From Arthrobacter sp. KBS0703 (GTDB lineage: Bacteria; Actinomycetota; Actinomycetes; Actinomycetales; Micrococcaceae): a stretch of 64,000 nucleotides of DNA. A program made the translations under genes and the position numbers. Position 1 is the first letter of the stretch; each line of letters starts with the position of its first letter. Positions 55,089-63,817 of this stretch are shown here, one piece after another. A model generated the notes under the pieces. That model was given only the letters and a program-made list of their open reading frames with translations, made no database searches and had not been told where the DNA came from. Location of the stretch: assembly GCF_002008315.2 (NCBI RefSeq), contig NZ_MVDG02000001.1:1798001-1862000 (forward strand), in the 5' to 3' direction.

Positions 55089-55916
55089 ATGAACGGCGTC
55101 CCGCTCCGTCTTCTTGCTTGGTTCGTCACATTAGCGACCCTCCTCTCGGCCTGCGTTCCAGCTGTCAGCCTCGATGAGGCCGCCACCGGTCAGCCGGTCC
55201 AGACTTCCTCGGCCCCACCAGCCGCGCGCGATGTCGTCCCCGGTCCTCAGCGGCCCCCGTCCCCCACCCCGACATCGGTTCCCACGCCGACCCCGGTGCC
55301 CCGGCCGTACGCCCTCAACCTCTACCAGGAGGGGGACTTCGTGCCGCAGTACACCTTTGACTGGTGTGTGGCCGCGAGCATCCAGATCATGCACAACCTC
55401 ATCGACGACAAGGGGGCCGGCACGTGGGCCGATCGCGTTCACCAGGGCGAGCTGTGGGAGATGGCCCGGGCACGGTCGTCCAACTCGTTCAACGGTGCCA
55501 ACCCCTTGGGTTGGGCGAAAGTGCTGACCGAGGTCGGGATGGGGCCGTACACCGTCGTCAGCATCGCCGACTACGAGGAAGCGCTGCGGACCGCGGCGCG
55601 CGCCATCGCTGACACAGGCCGGCCCGTCGGGCTGGGCATGTGGCGCGGTCGCCACGTATGGGTGATGAGCGGCTTCGCGTCACTCGGCGACCCCGACCAG
55701 TTCCCGAAATTCTCGGTCACCGGCATCCGCGTCCAAGATCCGCTCTACCCGTATGGCGACCAGCAGTGGGGACGGTCCCCCGCACCCAACACCCTGCTCA
55801 CCCCCGAGCAGTTGGCGACGCAGTTCGTCGTCCGCGAACCGCGACGCTGGAGCAGCAATCTGCCGACCGGCTACATGCTGGTGCTGCCGATCGCCAAGGC
55901 CTTTCCAAGGACGTAG
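55089..55916 (+). CDS. Lipoprotein with a papain/C39-like cysteine-peptidase signature
   Basis: A 275-residue exported lipoprotein. The signal peptide ends in the lipobox LLSAC with Cys22 as the lipid site. A linker rich in Pro and Thr (PTPTSVPTPTPVPRP) follows. The folded part begins QYTFDWCVAASIQIMHNLI; the Cys in a WCxAAS context and a later GRHVWVMSGF histidine are consistent with a cysteine-peptidase-like fold (C39 or papain type). The catalytic role is an inference. The 'WCVAAS' Cys is otherwise the only one after the lipobox. Confidence 0.75.
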   Translation: MNGVPLRLLAWFVTLATLLSACVPAVSLDEAATGQPVQTSSAPPAARDVVPGPQRPPSPTPTSVPTPTPVPRPYALNLYQEGDFVPQYTFDWCVAASIQIMHNLIDDKGAGTWADRVHQGELWEMARARSSNSFNGANPLGWAKVLTEVGMGPYTVVSIADYEEALRTAARAIADTGRPVGLGMWRGRHVWVMSGFASLGDPDQFPKFSVTGIRVQDPLYPYGDQQWGRSPAPNTLLTPEQLATQFVVREPRRWSSNLPTGYMLVLPIAKAFPRT

Positions 55917-55985
55917 CGGGTGCCCTTGAAATCTGAAGAGCGCTGGACGTAGAAGGTCGCAAACAAAACACCCGCGGAGGTCACC

Positions 55986-56372
55986 ATGACGGTCACTTTC
56001 AACCACACCATCGTCTACGCAACGGACAAGCGCCGTTCGGCGGAGTTCCTGGCCAACGTGCTCGGACTGCCGAAACCCCAAGCCATGTGGTCTTTCATGA
56101 CCGTGCCCCTCGACCACGGCGTGGCCCTCGATTTCGCCACGGCGGACCGGCCCATCTCCCCGCAGCACTACGCCTTCCTGGTCAGCGAGGAGGACTTCGA
56201 CGGCATCTTCGCAAGGATCCAGGCCCAGGGCATCCCCTACTGGGCGGACCCGGGACGGTCCCGCCCGCAGCAGATCAACCACAACGACGGCGGACGTGGC
56301 GTCTACTTCGCGGATCCTGACGGGCATTTCCTCGAGGCGATCACGCGTCCGTACGGATCGGGTGCTGCATGA
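55986..56372 (+). CDS. VOC-family (glyoxalase-fold) protein
   Basis: A 128-residue vicinal-oxygen-chelate protein. HTIVYATDKRRSAEFLANVLGLP is the first beta-alpha-beta unit and GRGVYFADPDGHFLEAITRPYG the last. The metal ligand positions are His8, the Glu of FLEAIT and a central His/Gln. This fold covers dioxygenases, glyoxalases and resistance proteins; the substrate is unknown. CGGAGG lies upstream of the ATG. Confidence 0.87.
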   Translation: MTVTFNHTIVYATDKRRSAEFLANVLGLPKPQAMWSFMTVPLDHGVALDFATADRPISPQHYAFLVSEEDFDGIFARIQAQGIPYWADPGRSRPQQINHNDGGRGVYFADPDGHFLEAITRPYGSGAA

Positions 56373-56770
56373 AGTCCTAGGTACGCTGACGGCAGCCTTG
56401 GCAGCTCGCCCTGCCTTCTGGAAGCGAAGCGCCGCTGTTGCTGCCAGATCTGTCTGATTGGAACGGCCCGAAGATCCCCTATGGCGCTATCCGACGGCCG
56501 TTTTCCGCCACCCGTCCGACGCGGTGTGGACCCGGACATGGGCTGGGATGGTTTAGCGGCGCCGAACGACCGCCGCAGTCGGCGACAGCCCTCTATTCGA
56601 GGCCCTCTCGCCAGGTTTATTGGGCCAACGCGGCAACTACTCGACGATCCGCCAACCCAGGCTTTGATCCGGTTTGGACGCTACGTCCTGAGTCTAAGAA
56701 ATCCGTATCGTAACCAAAAGGAATTAAGGGCCCTTGACGGTAACTACTCCGCTCGGATCACTATGGCTTC
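56373..56770. other. Stretch without a recognised gene
   Basis: About 400 bp, with an AT-richer section near 56690-56765 that is probably the promoter of the dehydrogenase gene. No coding family was recognised. Confidence 0.5.
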
Positions 56771-57793
56771 ATGACCAAGACCATGAACGCAGTTGCCTAC
56801 ACCAAAAACCTTCCGATCTCTGATGATGCCAGCCTTGAAGATGTCCTCCTCCCCTTGCCTGAAGTCGGCCCGACGGACCTTCTGGTGGAAGTTAATGCGG
56901 TTTCCGTCAATCCTGTTGACGTGAAAGTACGTTCCGGCAATGACCCTGCCGGCAGGCCCAAGGTGCTTGGCTACGACGCAGCCGGGACTGTCCGCGCCGT
57001 TGGCGCCGACGTGACATTGTTCAAGGCAGGTGATGACGTCTTTTACGCGGGGGCCATCAATCGTGCGGGAAGCAACGCACAATTCCAGGCAGTGGATGAG
57101 CGGCTCGTTGGAGGTATGCCGAAAACCCTTAACTTCGCGCAGGCCGCCGCACTTCCGCTCACGTCCATCACCGCGTGGGAGGGACTGTTCGTCAAACTTG
57201 GCCTGTCCCAGGACAGTTCAGGGACATTGCTCATCATCGGTGGTGCAGGTGGAGTCGGGTCCATGGTGGTCCAGCTGGTCAAGGCCCTCATACCGGGTTT
57301 GCATGTCATCGCCTCCGCCGGCCGAAAAGAAAGCCAGGAGTGGGTCCGCTCCCTCGGAGCCCAAGAGACCGTCAGGCACGGAGAAGCTCTGCGGGAGGAT
57401 GTTCAGCGTGTCGCGCCAGAGGGCGTCGACTATATCTTCACCACGCATTCGGCAGGCCAACTGGACGCTTTTGTGGAAATCCTGAAACCGTTCGGCGAGA
57501 TCGTGGCCATCGACGATCCGGGTCAGGTCGACGTGGCACATCTCAAGAGCAAAAGCCTCACATGGCACTGGGAGCTTATGTTTACGCGCTCTTTGTTCCA
57601 AACACCGGACAGGATTGAGCAGCACCGGCTGCTCAACAAGGTCGCCTCGATGGTCGACGCGGGGATCATTCGCAGCACGCATACCCACACGTTCCACCCG
57701 ATCAACGCCGAGAATCTTCGCAAGGCACATGCCATGGTGGAGTCCGGCCACACGCTAGGCAAGATCGTCGTCGCGGCGAGCGATCCTCACTAA
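56771..57793 (+). CDS. Zinc-binding-type alcohol dehydrogenase family protein (enal/quinone reductase-like)
   Basis: A 340-residue MDR protein. It begins MTKTMNAVAYTKNLPISDDASL; the GroES-like domain contains VNAVSVNPVDVKVR and KVLGYDAAGTVRAVG. The nucleotide fold motif is LLIIGGAGGVGSMVVQLVKAL. The catalytic zinc cysteine and the structural zinc lobe are missing, so it belongs to the zinc-binding ADH-like group (ZADH2/YhfP type) without zinc. A 7-bp hairpin follows the gene. Confidence 0.87.
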   Translation: MTKTMNAVAYTKNLPISDDASLEDVLLPLPEVGPTDLLVEVNAVSVNPVDVKVRSGNDPAGRPKVLGYDAAGTVRAVGADVTLFKAGDDVFYAGAINRAGSNAQFQAVDERLVGGMPKTLNFAQAAALPLTSITAWEGLFVKLGLSQDSSGTLLIIGGAGGVGSMVVQLVKALIPGLHVIASAGRKESQEWVRSLGAQETVRHGEALREDVQRVAPEGVDYIFTTHSAGQLDAFVEILKPFGEIVAIDDPGQVDVAHLKSKSLTWHWELMFTRSLFQTPDRIEQHRLLNKVASMVDAGIIRSTHTHTFHPINAENLRKAHAMVESGHTLGKIVVAASDPH

Positions 57794-57814
57794 CCGAGGG
57801 CCAGCTGGAAACTG

Positions 57815-57835
57815 CGGCCACAGTCATCGTGGCCG
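57815..57835 (+). terminator. Hairpin after the dehydrogenase gene
   Basis: CGGCCAC (57815-57821), 7-nt loop, GTGGCCG (57829-57835), 22 bp after the stop. No T-tract; intrinsic termination is uncertain. Confidence 0.5.
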
Positions 57836-57876
57836 GCGCCCGTCAGCGCCTCACGACCTACGGGTAGCTGTCACAC

Positions 57877-58560
57877 CTACTCCAGCACGGTCCGGTACTG
57901 GGGCTCCGTCGCGCAGGGGCCGAACACGGTGGCCGAATCGAGCGGATCACCCTGCTTCCCGGCAGCGGTCGTGGCCGTGACCATGTCCACCACCTCGTCA
58001 TAGCGGCTCGCTGGCGCCAGGAGCCGGGTGGAGACGTGGCAGGTCTGGCCGGTGTTGCGCATGGAGGACCGGATCAGCACCTTGGACATGGCGTCCAGAT
58101 CCGCGTCGGGCAGCACAACGGCGCTGGATTTCCCGCCCAGCTCCAGCGTGACCGGGCGTAGCAGCTCACCGCAGGCCGCGCCAATTTTCCGGCCCACCGG
58201 CGTCGAACCCGTGAACGCCACCTTATCCATGCCTTGGTGCTTCACCAGCACATCCCCAGCCGGCCGGAACCGGTGACCAGGTTGACCACACCCGCCGGGA
58301 CCCCGGCCGCGGCAACGGCGTCGATAATCACCGGGATGGACAGCGGAGTGGGCGACGCCGGCTTGATCACCACGGCGCAGCCCGCAGCAGTGCCGGCGCC
58401 AGTTTGCTGACCGAGGTTGGTGGGGAAGTTCCACGGGGCGATCAGCGCGCAGACCCCCAGCGGTCGCGCCGGACTACCGACCCGTCCCGCCGAAAGCAAA
58501 CTCGCCATCGACAATGTCGGGAGGTCGCGGCAATCGACGGCGTCGACGCCCTGTTCCCGT
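57877..58560 (-). pseudogene. Decayed aldehyde dehydrogenase
   Basis: Fragments read in order PLGVCALIAPWNFPTN, AAGVPAGVVNLVTGSG, then after a one-base slip at about 58262, AGDVLVKHQGMDKVAFTGSTPVGRKIGAACGELLRPVTLELGGKSSAVVLPDADLD and RNTGQTCHVSTRLLAPASRYDEV. These are the ALDH motifs WNFP, FTGS, ELGGKS and GQTC (catalytic Cys kept). About 120 N-terminal residues are absent, and the gene ends early after YRTVLE, losing the last ~150 residues. The missing ends show that it is a true remnant whatever the cause of the slip. Confidence 0.82.
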
Positions 58561-58748
58561 GGGCACTCACCGCCGTCGTCCGACGACGGGAATCCACGAC
58601 AAGGGCGACCGGCGCCTTCGCTTCCGGCCTTACACGCCCGCCCGCCCATCGCAGTTGGTGCTTCTGTTTGATGGGAAATGGCCGGATCGACCATCGGAAT
58701 TCTCTGGCGGGACGTCCCTTCATCATTCGAATGCGTTCTCCGCAGCCG

Positions 58749-59312
58749 TCAGGGAGCGAGCAGTCCGTCGGCGACGATTGCGAGCATCGATGCCACTGAT
58801 TCGGCGGGAAGCTCGCTGTTGTCTGCCACTGCAGCCATCCCGCCAACAAGCCGACTGATTTGCATTGCCTCGACGCCGGGGCGCAGGGCCGAGTCCAACC
58901 CGTCAATTAGGCGCTGATTCGCATTGAGGTAAGTAGTGCATTTTGCTGCGAATGGAGACCCGGGATCACCCAGCGCAGCAGTGATCCGCGCGGCCGCACC
59001 CTTGTGTTCTGTCAGCATCGCCGCATAGTCGGTCAGCCAGGCCAACAGCTGCTCGCGCGCGGAGGCGTCGAGCGAAAGCGCCCTGTCGACTGCAGCGTTG
59101 ACCTTCTCCGCCCACGCCTCGAGGACTGCGTCGTACAGGGACTCTTTGGTCGGGAAGTGCCGGTACAGCGTGCCGGGGCCCACCTCGGCCCCTTTGGCGA
59201 CCTCGTCCATTGAGACGGCGTCGAAGCCTTTGGCGCGGAACAGCGCACGTGCAACCTCCACGATCCGATCGCGGTTGCGTTGGGCGTCAGCGCGCACAGA
59301 AACACCTTTCAA
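58749..59312 (-). CDS. TetR-family regulator
   Basis: A 187-residue regulator. Residues 8-60 form the TetR DNA-binding domain (RNRDRIVEVARALFRAKGFDAVSMDEVAKGAEVGPGTLYRHFPTKESLYDAVL). The C-terminal domain (MLTEHKGAAARITAALGDP) resembles the SbtR-like group. It is divergent from the MFS gene at 59412, with a perfect 7-3-7 palindrome between them, so it probably represses both genes until the transporter's substrate binds. Confidence 0.9.
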   Translation of the reverse strand: MKGVSVRADAQRNRDRIVEVARALFRAKGFDAVSMDEVAKGAEVGPGTLYRHFPTKESLYDAVLEAWAEKVNAAVDRALSLDASAREQLLAWLTDYAAMLTEHKGAAARITAALGDPGSPFAAKCTTYLNANQRLIDGLDSALRPGVEAMQISRLVGGMAAVADNSELPAESVASMLAIVADGLLAP

Positions 59313-59325
59313 ACATTGTTGCCAA

Positions 59326-59342
59326 ACGGAGAGTGTCTCCGT
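59326..59342. promoter_or_regulatory. TetR operator palindrome
   Basis: ACGGAGA-GTG-TCTCCGT, a perfect 7-3-7 inverted repeat 14 bp upstream of the TetR start and overlapping a -35/-10 region for the divergent MFS gene. A related CGGAG...CTCTCC half site lies at about 59356-59368. Confidence 0.78.
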
Positions 59343-59411
59343 ATAGTCTTAACCGGAGCATCTCTCCTCTTAGTGTACGTCAGCCCATCGGCTAGAACAG
59401 GACACCACCCC

Positions 59412-60821
59412 ATGACATCCACAATCGCCACCCGAGCGCCCGCCGGGATCGCGCCATCCGGCCGCCGCGCCGGCAGCATTGGCCTCTGGCTGGTCATGCT
59501 TGCCCAACTCATGCTTGTCCTCGATGCGACAGTGGTCAACGTCGCACTCCCCCACATCGCCACCGACCTCGATTTCACCCGCGCCCAGCTCAGCTGGGTC
59601 CTGAACGGCTACGCCGTCGCCTTCGGCGGCCTCCTGCTGCTCGGCGGACGGATCGGAGACGTCTTCGGCCGTCGCCGCACCTTCCTGGTGGGCGTCGCAG
59701 TCTTCACGGTCTTCTCGCTGCTCGGCGGCCTGGCCACCTCACCCCTGCTCCTGGTCATCGCACGCGCACTCCAAGGCCTCGGTGCCGCGTTCGCCGCCCC
59801 GAGCGTGCTCGCGCTCATCACCACGAGCGCGAGGGATGACGGCGCGCGGAACCGGGCACTTGCGTTGTTCTCCGCCGTCGCCTCGATGGGCGGCGCCCTC
59901 GGGCTCATTCTTGGCGGCCTGCTCACCGACATCGCCAACTGGCGGTGGACCCTCTTCATCAACGTGCCGATCGGCGTCGTCGTCCTCCTTGCCGTGCCGC
60001 GCCTCGTCGCCGAAACTCCCCGGAGACCCGGGCGCTTCGACGTGCTCGGAGCGGTGACCGCAACGGGCGGCGCCGTCGCCATCGTGTGGGCTCTACTCCA
60101 AGCGGGCGACGACGGCTGGTCCAGTCCCCGCACGATCGGCGGACTCGTGGTCGGCGCAGCGCTGATCACCGTGCTCGCCTTCACCGAGCGGAGGGTGGCC
60201 CACCCCCTCCTCCGCCCGCAGCTACTCCGCAGCCCGAGCCGGGTGGCGGCGCTGGCTGCGATGGCGGCCACCTATGGCGGGATGCTGGCGATGTTCTTCC
60301 TCATGGTCCAGTACCTCGAAAACGATCTGCAGCTCACGCCACTGTTGACGGGGCTGGCGTTCCTGCCGATGCCCCTGAGCATCTTCGCGATGTCGCGGAT
60401 CGTCCCGCGACTGGTCGAGCGCTTCGGGGCCATCCGCCTCGTCATCTTCGGCACGGCCCTTCGCGTGGTCGCCTTCCTGCCGCTCACGCAACTGAGTCCG
60501 GACACCCCCTTCGCCATCGTCATGGCTGCCCTTCTCTTGACGGGAATCTCAGCTGGCATAACGTTCATGCCGCTCACGACGCTCGCGCTTCGCAACGTCG
60601 AACCCGAGCACGCAGGGTCCGCCTCGGGTCTTTTCCAGACAATGCAGCAGCTTGGCGGCGCCGTCGGACTGGCCATCGTGGCTTCGACCTACGCGGCCTT
60701 TGCCACCCCCGGCGACTTCCTGACCGGCGGACGGGCCGGGTTCTGGTCGGCGACCATCCTCTCCGCCCTCGCGCTGGCAGCCGTCGTCGGGCTGGCCGTC
60801 AGACCTCGGAAAGAAGCATGA
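59412..60821 (+). CDS. DHA2-type MFS efflux transporter
   Basis: A 469-residue permease with 14 hydrophobic segments. TM1 has LDATVVNVALPHIATDL (motif D1), loop 2-3 is GGRIGDVFGRRRTFLVG, and motif C is GGALGLILGGLLTDIANWRWTLFINVPIG. The ATG at 59412 begins the leader MTSTIATRAPAG; the in-frame region upstream lies across the operator and is not coding. It is controlled by the divergent TetR. A hairpin (CGCCCG-TTCA-CGGGCG) follows at 60825. Confidence 0.9.
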   Translation: MTSTIATRAPAGIAPSGRRAGSIGLWLVMLAQLMLVLDATVVNVALPHIATDLDFTRAQLSWVLNGYAVAFGGLLLLGGRIGDVFGRRRTFLVGVAVFTVFSLLGGLATSPLLLVIARALQGLGAAFAAPSVLALITTSARDDGARNRALALFSAVASMGGALGLILGGLLTDIANWRWTLFINVPIGVVVLLAVPRLVAETPRRPGRFDVLGAVTATGGAVAIVWALLQAGDDGWSSPRTIGGLVVGAALITVLAFTERRVAHPLLRPQLLRSPSRVAALAAMAATYGGMLAMFFLMVQYLENDLQLTPLLTGLAFLPMPLSIFAMSRIVPRLVERFGAIRLVIFGTALRVVAFLPLTQLSPDTPFAIVMAALLLTGISAGITFMPLTTLALRNVEPEHAGSASGLFQTMQQLGGAVGLAIVASTYAAFATPGDFLTGGRAGFWSATILSALALAAVVGLAVRPRKEA

Positions 60822-60824
60822 GGG

Positions 60825-60840
60825 CGCCCGTTCACGGGCG
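60825..60840 (+). terminator. Hairpin after the MFS gene
   Basis: CGCCCG (60825-60830), loop TTCA, CGGGCG (60835-60840), directly after the stop codon. No T-tract follows. Confidence 0.55.
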
Positions 60841-61162
60841 AAGCTACACGGATGGAACGAGCCTGGATACGTGGCGGGCGTCTGGGTGATGTTGGCGTTG
60901 AGCTTGCCCTCGCTCATGAGAGACTGTTGACGGCGCGGCCCCTATTGGTCCCCAAGCTTGATGAGGCCAAACATCTGAAGTCCCTTGTGTCAGACTCTTC
61001 CAGGCCTGATGGTGGGCCTTCTTTTGCCCTTGGCGACGGAGACCGGCGGCGATCCGGCAGCCTGCAGGCGTCGCAACAAGTCACGGAAGAATATTGCTCA
61101 CAGAGGAGGAACTCGCGAGAATTGTCGCCGACTGCTGTTTCCCCCGCGGGGCCAAGGGCTCA
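60841..61162. other. Gap between convergent genes
   Basis: About 320 bp. No recognised gene on either strand and no further strong hairpin. Confidence 0.5.
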
Positions 61163-62515
61163 TCAGCCGGGCGGCGCCGTATCTGACGTTGACCGCGTGG
61201 CTGGCCCTGAAGGCGCTGCGCCGTAGAGGTCCCCGATGATGGCCTTGGCGATGGTCGACGCCGGGTCCCGTCCGTCCGGCGCAGGGGCAAGGTTGGTCCA
61301 CACGACCAAGGTCACTTTGTTCTGCGGATCCCTGCCCATGAAGGTGTTGTAGCCGGGGAGTTCGCCAGTGTGTCCGTAGAGCGGGCCGAACTGGGCCAGT
61401 GCCATGCCATACAGGGCCGCGCCTGCGTTGTCCGCGTCGACCGGCACAAGGCTGTCCATCCGCTTCTTTTGAAGGTCCGGGTTGAGCAGCCTGCCATCAG
61501 TGAGGCCCTCGGCCATTGTAACGAGGTCGCCCGCCGTGGAGACGCCCTGCCCAGCGGCCCACGTCCAAGAAGGGTTGGCGTTTGTGTAGTCGTTCGGTTT
61601 CAATGAGCCGTCCTGTGCCTTGGCGATCAAGTCGGCCGGAAGCTTGGTCGTGGACAGGGTGAGGAGGTTGTCCATGTACATGTAGCCGCGGGAGAAAGGC
61701 TCCGGAAGGCCCGAAGAGTCCGACGCCGGAAAGGATGTTTGGTTCAGGCCGAGTGGTCCCAAAATCCGGTCGCGCACGATCTGGCCGAAGCCCTTGCCAT
61801 CCAGCTTCTCGGCTATGAGCCCCAGCAGAACCGTGTTGGTGTTCGAATAGTGAAAGCCTTTGCCGGGGCCGAAATAGACGGGCAGCGGAAGGGCGATGGC
61901 CACGAGTTCCTCAGGCGTCCAGACCCGTTGTGGCGTGGTATCCAGGGCCTTGCTGAGCTCGTACGACTCCGAGTAGTTGTAGATCCCGCTACGCATGGTC
62001 AGGAGTTGCTCGATGGTGATGTTGTCGCCGTTCGGTACGTCTGGGCGGTATTTCGAAACGGGGTCCTCAAGCTTGAGTTTTCCTTCCTGCACGAGCTGCA
62101 GGATTACGGTCCCGGTCCATGTCTTGGTGATGGAGCCGATGCGGATGTGGTCATCGAGTGAGACAGATGTTGTCCCTCCGGCGCTCGTCACGCCGTAGGT
62201 GAGGTTGATGTCGCCTTGAGTGGTGCGCAGCATCATGGCCGCTCCCGGTACGAGCAGCTCCTTGGCAAGAGTCTGGAAAGTCTCCTGGACCCTGGCTTTG
62301 TCCAGTCCGCGCAGAGTCGCAGATCCCGTCTTTCCTCCAGCCGTTGTGTCGTTACTTGGAGTGGCCCCCGACGGCGGTGCAGTGGACGACGCCGGGGTCT
62401 GCGTAGGCGTGGACGTGCACGCGGTGATCGCCAATGCAGCTGCGGTTGCGATGCCGAACGCGATGATGAGGCGGGACGGGACATGCCAATTGTTCTTGGG
62501 CCTGCTATTGGTCAC
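61163..62515 (-). CDS. Serine hydrolase lipoprotein, beta-lactamase/D-Ala-D-Ala carboxypeptidase family
   Basis: About 450 residues. The signal peptide ends in the lipobox ALAITAC (Cys33 from the GTG at 62515), then a Thr/Ser/Pro-rich linker. Catalytic motifs of the class C-type serine hydrolases follow: SITK (Ser-x-x-Lys) in RIGSITKTWTG, YSN in FHYSNTN, and the HTG triad residue in GHTGELPGY. It may be a peptidase or esterase acting on the cell surface. The GTG at 62515 has GGGGAG six bases upstream; an ATG at 62551 is weaker. The C-terminus is disordered-looking. Confidence 0.88.
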   Translation of the reverse strand: MTNSRPKNNWHVPSRLIIAFGIATAAALAITACTSTPTQTPASSTAPPSGATPSNDTTAGGKTGSATLRGLDKARVQETFQTLAKELLVPGAAMMLRTTQGDINLTYGVTSAGGTTSVSLDDHIRIGSITKTWTGTVILQLVQEGKLKLEDPVSKYRPDVPNGDNITIEQLLTMRSGIYNYSESYELSKALDTTPQRVWTPEELVAIALPLPVYFGPGKGFHYSNTNTVLLGLIAEKLDGKGFGQIVRDRILGPLGLNQTSFPASDSSGLPEPFSRGYMYMDNLLTLSTTKLPADLIAKAQDGSLKPNDYTNANPSWTWAAGQGVSTAGDLVTMAEGLTDGRLLNPDLQKKRMDSLVPVDADNAGAALYGMALAQFGPLYGHTGELPGYNTFMGRDPQNKVTLVVWTNLAPAPDGRDPASTIAKAIIGDLYGAAPSGPATRSTSDTAPPG

Positions 62516-63208
62516 GGTTGACTCCCCGCCGACGCTGATAGTTGCGCTCAACCTACCCCAGCGGCGCCGCGAGATCTACCCCCAGCGGCCGCACGAGATG
62601 GCAGAAAAACACCTTCACACTGCGCTCCGCTGGAAACGGGATACACCGCTCATCGCTTTCGGTCTTGTTACGGCAGCCGGCGGATCGTCGAAGTCGCGAT
62701 AACCTCACTCGACCTTGTGATTTTCTCACCCAAGACGGCCAAACGCCCTCTTCGGGGTGACGACGTCAGATCGACGTACCGAACCCGTGTTCGGCGCCGT
62801 GCATGCGGCTTCTGGCCCAGGGAAAGCCTGGCCTGCCTCAGCGTCGACCCCAACCACATCGGCGCCACCCTCCGTATAGACCTCCCTCGGCACGACGGCG
62901 CCGAGCACCTACGCCCGCACCAGAATAATGGCGTCGGGAGCCGGGAAGCGGCTGGCGATGAGGGAGACTCAAACCATCCGCTACAGGGTCAGCGAGCGTC
63001 CTGGCCCAGGTCATTCGTACGATCATTCGGCTGAAAACCAAGCGTTTGAGCGGCGTTGGCATGTAGCCATCCCACCCCAAGGGAATTGAAAGGGTATGAA
63101 GAAAACGACCACTCAGCGGAGCACCACTCCCACGGCACCTACCCGCAGTCCGAGGCCCAAGAAAGACGGCGGGAGATACCGCCGTCGTCCTATGTCCGGT
63201 TATTGTTC
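62516..63208. other. Long stretch without a recognised gene
   Basis: About 690 bp. A 48-bp core near 63096-63200 contains an ATG with a weak AAAGGG site and a basic frame (MKKTTTQRSTTPTAP), but it runs into the HxlR gene on the other strand and has no recognised family. Nothing else was seen. Confidence 0.45.
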
Positions 63209-63691
63209 TTACTGGTCGGACGCCGGGACCGTACCGGCCGCTGACACAAGCGGTCCCAGCATCAGGCTTCCTGGGGTGAATTCCTCACCGCATTCCGCAC
63301 ACGACACCACCGGTTTCAGGTCGGCCCCGCAACTGTGTCGGTAGGAGGCACGGGGTGTCTCGTCGCGCATCCATGTACTGCTCCACGCTGCGAGTGAAAT
63401 GAGGATGGGCGCGACTTCGGCCCCGGAAGTTGTGAGGTGGTACTCGTAGCGCGGGGGGCGCTCGGAGTACTGGACGCGCTCGATCACGCCGTGGCTTTCG
63501 AGTGTGCGCAGCCGGCCCGTCAGGATGTCGCGGGACGCGCCGGTATTACGCGCGATCTGATCGAACCGGTGAACGCCCAAGGACATCTCGCGAAGCGCCA
63601 GCAGCGCCCACCGCTCCCCGAGCACGTCGAGCCCCGCCGCGATGAAACACGCCCTGGGCGCATCTACTGCCTTATCGGTCGGCCGATTCAT
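63209..63691 (-). CDS. HxlR-family regulator
   Basis: A 160-residue winged-helix regulator. The HxlR core is ACFIAAGLDVLGERWALLALREMSLGVHRFDQIARNTGASRDILTGRLRTLESHGVIERVQYSERPPRYEYHLTTSG. A C-terminal extension contains a CxxC pair (CAECGEEF), which could bind a metal or sense redox state and is common in this subgroup. It is divergent from the SDR at 63818 and probably controls it; an imperfect inverted repeat AGTTGG-N5-CAAACT at 63732-63748 is a candidate operator. Confidence 0.88.
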   Translation of the reverse strand: MNRPTDKAVDAPRACFIAAGLDVLGERWALLALREMSLGVHRFDQIARNTGASRDILTGRLRTLESHGVIERVQYSERPPRYEYHLTTSGAEVAPILISLAAWSSTWMRDETPRASYRHSCGADLKPVVSCAECGEEFTPGSLMLGPLVSAAGTVPASDQ

Positions 63692-63731
63692 CGCTCACCT
63701 GCTTTCGGTACTTTCTTCAAGTATACAAGTC

Positions 63732-63748
63732 AGTTGGAAAATCAAACT
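63732..63748. promoter_or_regulatory. Candidate HxlR operator
   Basis: AGTTGG-AAAAT-CAAACT, an inverted repeat with one mismatch, in the divergent promoter region between the HxlR and SDR genes. AT-rich composition fits a promoter. Confidence 0.45.
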
Positions 63749-63817
63749 CACTCGGCTACTCTGATGCTCTGAGGTCACGACAACCGCGTCGCCGCCTTTC
63801 TGAGATCAGGAGAATCC

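Noticed and set aside
63096..63344. 82-codon plus-strand frame starting MKKTTTQRST
   Set aside because: Runs across the 3' end of the HxlR gene, weak ribosome site, no family.
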